Shown: one piece after another, positions 7,614 through 8,792 of the stretch | Layout: each line of letters opens with the position of its first letter | How positions within the stretch are numbered: position 1 is the stretch's first letter | Program-made: the position numbers and the translations under genes | NCBI GenBank assembly: GCA_007131465.1 | Contig: SLQN01000329.1 | Location: 1-8,792 of the forward strand | Direction of reading: 5' to 3' | Source of the DNA: Paracoccaceae bacterium | Lineage (GTDB): Bacteria > Pseudomonadota > Alphaproteobacteria > Rhodobacterales > Rhodobacteraceae | DNA length: 8,792 nt | Notes under the pieces: generated by a model | What the model was told of the DNA's origin: nothing | The model's database searches: none | Seen by the model: the letters and a program-made list of their open reading frames with translations, nothing else

Positions 7614-7628
7614 GCAGCCGAGGGCTGC
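7614..7628 (-). repeat. Small hairpin in the ctaC leader
   Basis: Perfect inverted repeat GCAGCC-N3-GGCTGC, sixteen bases ahead of the first ctaC ATG and just upstream of its weak Shine-Dalgarno. In RNA this would form a 6-bp stem with a 3-base loop. It leaves the ribosome-binding region free, so it might present the start region or block degradation; chance in GC-rich DNA is also possible. Confidence 0.4.
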
Positions 7629-7645
7629 CGCTTGCAGCAGGAGTC

Positions 7646-7665
7646 CGGCATCCGACGGCATGCGA
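7646..7665. repeat. Tandem 10-mer in the ctaC upstream region
   Basis: CGGCATCCGA is followed immediately by CGGCATGCGA, identical at nine of ten positions and with a period of one helical turn. It lies between the ctaC start and the suggested promoter, so it would be in the leader. It could be a protein-binding direct repeat or a chance duplication. Confidence 0.4.
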
Positions 7666-7695
7666 TGGAATCCCGTTGAGATTTTTCTCTCTAAA

Positions 7696-7723
7696 ACCAT
7701 ATTAGGTTGATCAAAACAAGCAA
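7696..7723 (-). promoter_or_regulatory. Possible sigma-70-type promoter of ctaC
   Basis: On the minus strand TTGCTT (7723-7718) and TATGGT (7701-7696) are separated by 16 bases, within the only AT-rich patch of the divergent region. Transcription would begin near 7689, giving a leader of about 90 bases that includes the tandem 10-mer and hairpin. An 8-bp palindrome TTGATCAA (7707-7714) sits between the two hexamers and could be an operator. Neither hexamer is a strong match and no transcript data are visible. Confidence 0.35.
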
Positions 7724-7747
7724 AACCGCTGCGACAGATCGCCTTTC

Positions 7748-7761
7748 CTGATATGGATCAA
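7748..7761. promoter_or_regulatory. FNR/FixK-type binding box
   Basis: CTGAT-ATGG-ATCAA matches nine of ten defined bases of the FNR/FixK consensus TTGAT-N4-ATCAA. The centre is 63 bases upstream of tldD and about 157 bases upstream of ctaC. Relative to the suggested ctaC start site near 7689 it centres near -65, a distance at which FNR-type proteins can activate or be part of repression. An oxygen-responsive regulator (FnrL/FnrP) acting on an aa3 oxidase gene would make biological sense; which of the two divergent genes it controls cannot be told. Confidence 0.6.
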
Positions 7762-7778
7762 GGACAGGCACACTCGTT

Positions 7779-7792
7779 TGCGCCGCGGCGCA
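7779..7792. promoter_or_regulatory. 14-bp perfect palindrome upstream of tldD
   Basis: TGCGCCGCGGCGCA is its own reverse complement and ends 25 bases before the tldD ATG. It could be an operator for a dimeric regulator, or form a short stem in the tldD leader. I do not recognise it as a known regulator site, and GC-only palindromes arise easily in such DNA. Confidence 0.4.
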
Positions 7793-7817
7793 GCGACCCC
7801 AGCAAAAGGCATATGCC

Positions 7818-8792
7818 ATGACCGAGACAGCTTTCCGCCCATTCGAGACCATCTTCGACCACGATGCCGCGCTCGCGATTCTGCGCGATGCGACGGCGGG
7901 GGCGGATGACGGCGAAATCTTCGCCGAGAACCGGGTATCGGAATCCCTCGTGCTTGATGATCAGCGGATAAAGTCGGCCAGCTACAACGCGTCCGAAGGG
8001 TTCGGCCTGCGGGCCGTGCGCGGCGAAGTGACGGGCTATGCCCATTCCACGCATATGACGATGGACGCCCTGCGCCGGGCCGCGCAGACCGCGCGACTTG
8101 CCGTGGGCGATGGCGGCGGCACATTGGCGGATGCGCCCATGTCCACGAACCGACGCCTTTACACGGACATCAACCCGATTGCCGGCGCCAGTTTCGCAGC
8201 CAAACTGGACCTGCTGCGCGAGATCGATGATTACGTCCGCGGGCGCGACAAGCGCGTGGTGCAGGTCTCGGTCTCGATGGCGGCGACATTGCAACAGATC
8301 GAGATCCTGCGCCCGGAAGGCCGGATCGTGCGCGACACGCGCCCGATGTCGCGGCTCAATATCTCGGTCATTGTCGATCAGGACGGACGGCGCGAATCAG
8401 GCTCGGCCGGGGGTGGCGGGCGCGCAGGGCTGGAAGGCGTGATGGCGCGGCCCGCATGGCAGGGCATGGCGCAAGAGGCGCTGCGCATAGCACTTGTCAA
8501 CCTGCGCGCCGAACCCGCGCCTGCCGGTGTCCTGGATGTCGTGCTTGGCCCCGGCTGGCCCGGTATCTTGCTGCATGAAGCCGTGGGCCACGGGCTGGAA
8601 GGCGATTTCAACCGCAAGGGCAGTTCTGCCTTTGCCGGGCTGATGGGCCAGCAGGTGGCCGCGCCAGGCGTGACAGTTCTGGATGACGGCACAATTCCCG
8701 ACCGGCGCGGGTCGATCACCATTGATGACGAAGGCACGCCATCGGCCCGCAATGTCCTGATCGAGGATGGCGTGCTGGTGGGCTATATGCAG
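7818..8792 (+). CDS. tldD: Metalloprotease TldD, N-terminal 325 residues (runs off the window)
   Basis: Open frame from the ATG at 7818 to the window edge with no stop: 325 codons of a protein usually about 470-480 long. TldD pairs with TldE (PmbA) to form a zinc protease that degrades unfolded peptides and, in E. coli, matures microcin B17 and degrades the antitoxin CcdA. The zinc-binding helix HExxxH is present as H253-E254-A-V-G-H258 in 'GILLHEAVGHGLEGDFNRKGSSAF'. Other family features are the early 'SASYNASEGFGLRAVRGEVTGYAHS' block (about 54-78) and 'DDGTIPDRRGSITIDDEGTPS' (about 290-310). An AAAAGG Shine-Dalgarno (7804-7809) lies eight bases before the ATG. The ATG at 7813 is followed at once by an in-frame stop and is not the start. 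The gene diverges from ctaC; tldD next to subunit II is, from memory, a recurrent alphaproteobacterial arrangement. tldE is not in the window. Confidence 0.96.
   Translation, partial: MTETAFRPFETIFDHDAALAILRDATAGADDGEIFAENRVSESLVLDDQRIKSASYNASEGFGLRAVRGEVTGYAHSTHMTMDALRRAAQTARLAVGDGGGTLADAPMSTNRRLYTDINPIAGASFAAKLDLLREIDDYVRGRDKRVVQVSVSMAATLQQIEILRPEGRIVRDTRPMSRLNISVIVDQDGRRESGSAGGGGRAGLEGVMARPAWQGMAQEALRIALVNLRAEPAPAGVLDVVLGPGWPGILLHEAVGHGLEGDFNRKGSSAFAGLMGQQVAAPGVTVLDDGTIPDRRGSITIDDEGTPSARNVLIEDGVLVGYMQ

Noticed and set aside
7528..7661. Short upstream open frame beginning in the ctaC leader (ATG at 7661) and overlapping ctaC out of frame
   Set aside because: No Shine-Dalgarno before it and no support beyond an open frame in GC-rich DNA.
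6647..7705. 352-codon plus-strand open frame opposite ctaC
   Set aside because: Antisense of the CuA subunit and its leader; no recognisable motif or ribosome site.
7730..7743. Possible RegA/PrrA-type site (TGCGACA followed by ATCGC)
   Set aside because: Only one half-site is reasonable; the second does not fit the loose consensus, so it was not called.
7758..8294. 178-codon minus-strand open frame opposite the start of tldD
   Set aside because: Covers the tldD start and divergent regulatory region in antisense; tldD on the plus strand has a Shine-Dalgarno, the HExxxH motif and an uninterrupted frame to the window edge.

Overview
This window is a G+C-rich stretch of an alphaproteobacterial chromosome, most likely Rhodobacterales. 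The evidence is the gene order tldD / ctaC-ctaB-small ORF-ctaG-ctaE-SURF1-thrC-M16 peptidase-GNAT, the Paracoccus-like spacing of the CuA ligands in subunit II, and the absence of a subunit I gene (ctaD) next to the other oxidase genes. The family calls rest on motifs read by eye, and the taxonomic assignment is an inference.

Layout. Eight complete genes and one 66-codon gene are packed on the minus strand from about 7597 down to 57; transcription runs right to left. First come the structural and assembly genes of the aa3-type cytochrome c oxidase: ctaC (subunit II with the CuA centre), ctaB (haem O synthase), a small single-span membrane protein, ctaG (Cox11, copper delivery to CuB), ctaE (subunit III) and a SURF1 assembly factor. 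Then follow threonine synthase (thrC), an M16 zinc protease of the mitochondrial-processing-peptidase type, and a RimJ-type N-acetyltransferase. On the plus strand, diverging from ctaC, is the first 325 codons of tldD, which runs off the right edge. The 220-base divergent intergenic region (7598-7817) holds the only obvious promoter-type sequence: a near-consensus FNR/FixK box, a weak sigma-70-like promoter for ctaC, a 14-bp perfect palindrome before tldD, a tandem 10-mer, and a small hairpin just upstream of the ctaC start.

How it works together. CtaC and CtaE are oxidase subunits. CtaB makes haem O (precursor of haem A), CtaG delivers copper and SURF1 helps haem A insertion into subunit I, so the first six genes form one supply-and-assembly line for an enzyme whose catalytic subunit is encoded elsewhere. 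Two GC-rich intercistronic hairpins occur, and both lie directly after a structural subunit gene (ctaC and ctaE) and before an assembly-factor gene. By contrast, ctaB/small ORF/ctaG and thrC/M16/GNAT are chained by 1- or 4-base stop-start overlaps. This suggests segmental control of expression within one long transcription unit.

I found no mobile element, CRISPR, tRNA/rRNA gene, toxin or phage gene, and no convincing undescribed system. The points most worth a second look are regulatory (the FNR-type box, the hairpins, the palindrome) and the small membrane protein between ctaB and ctaG.
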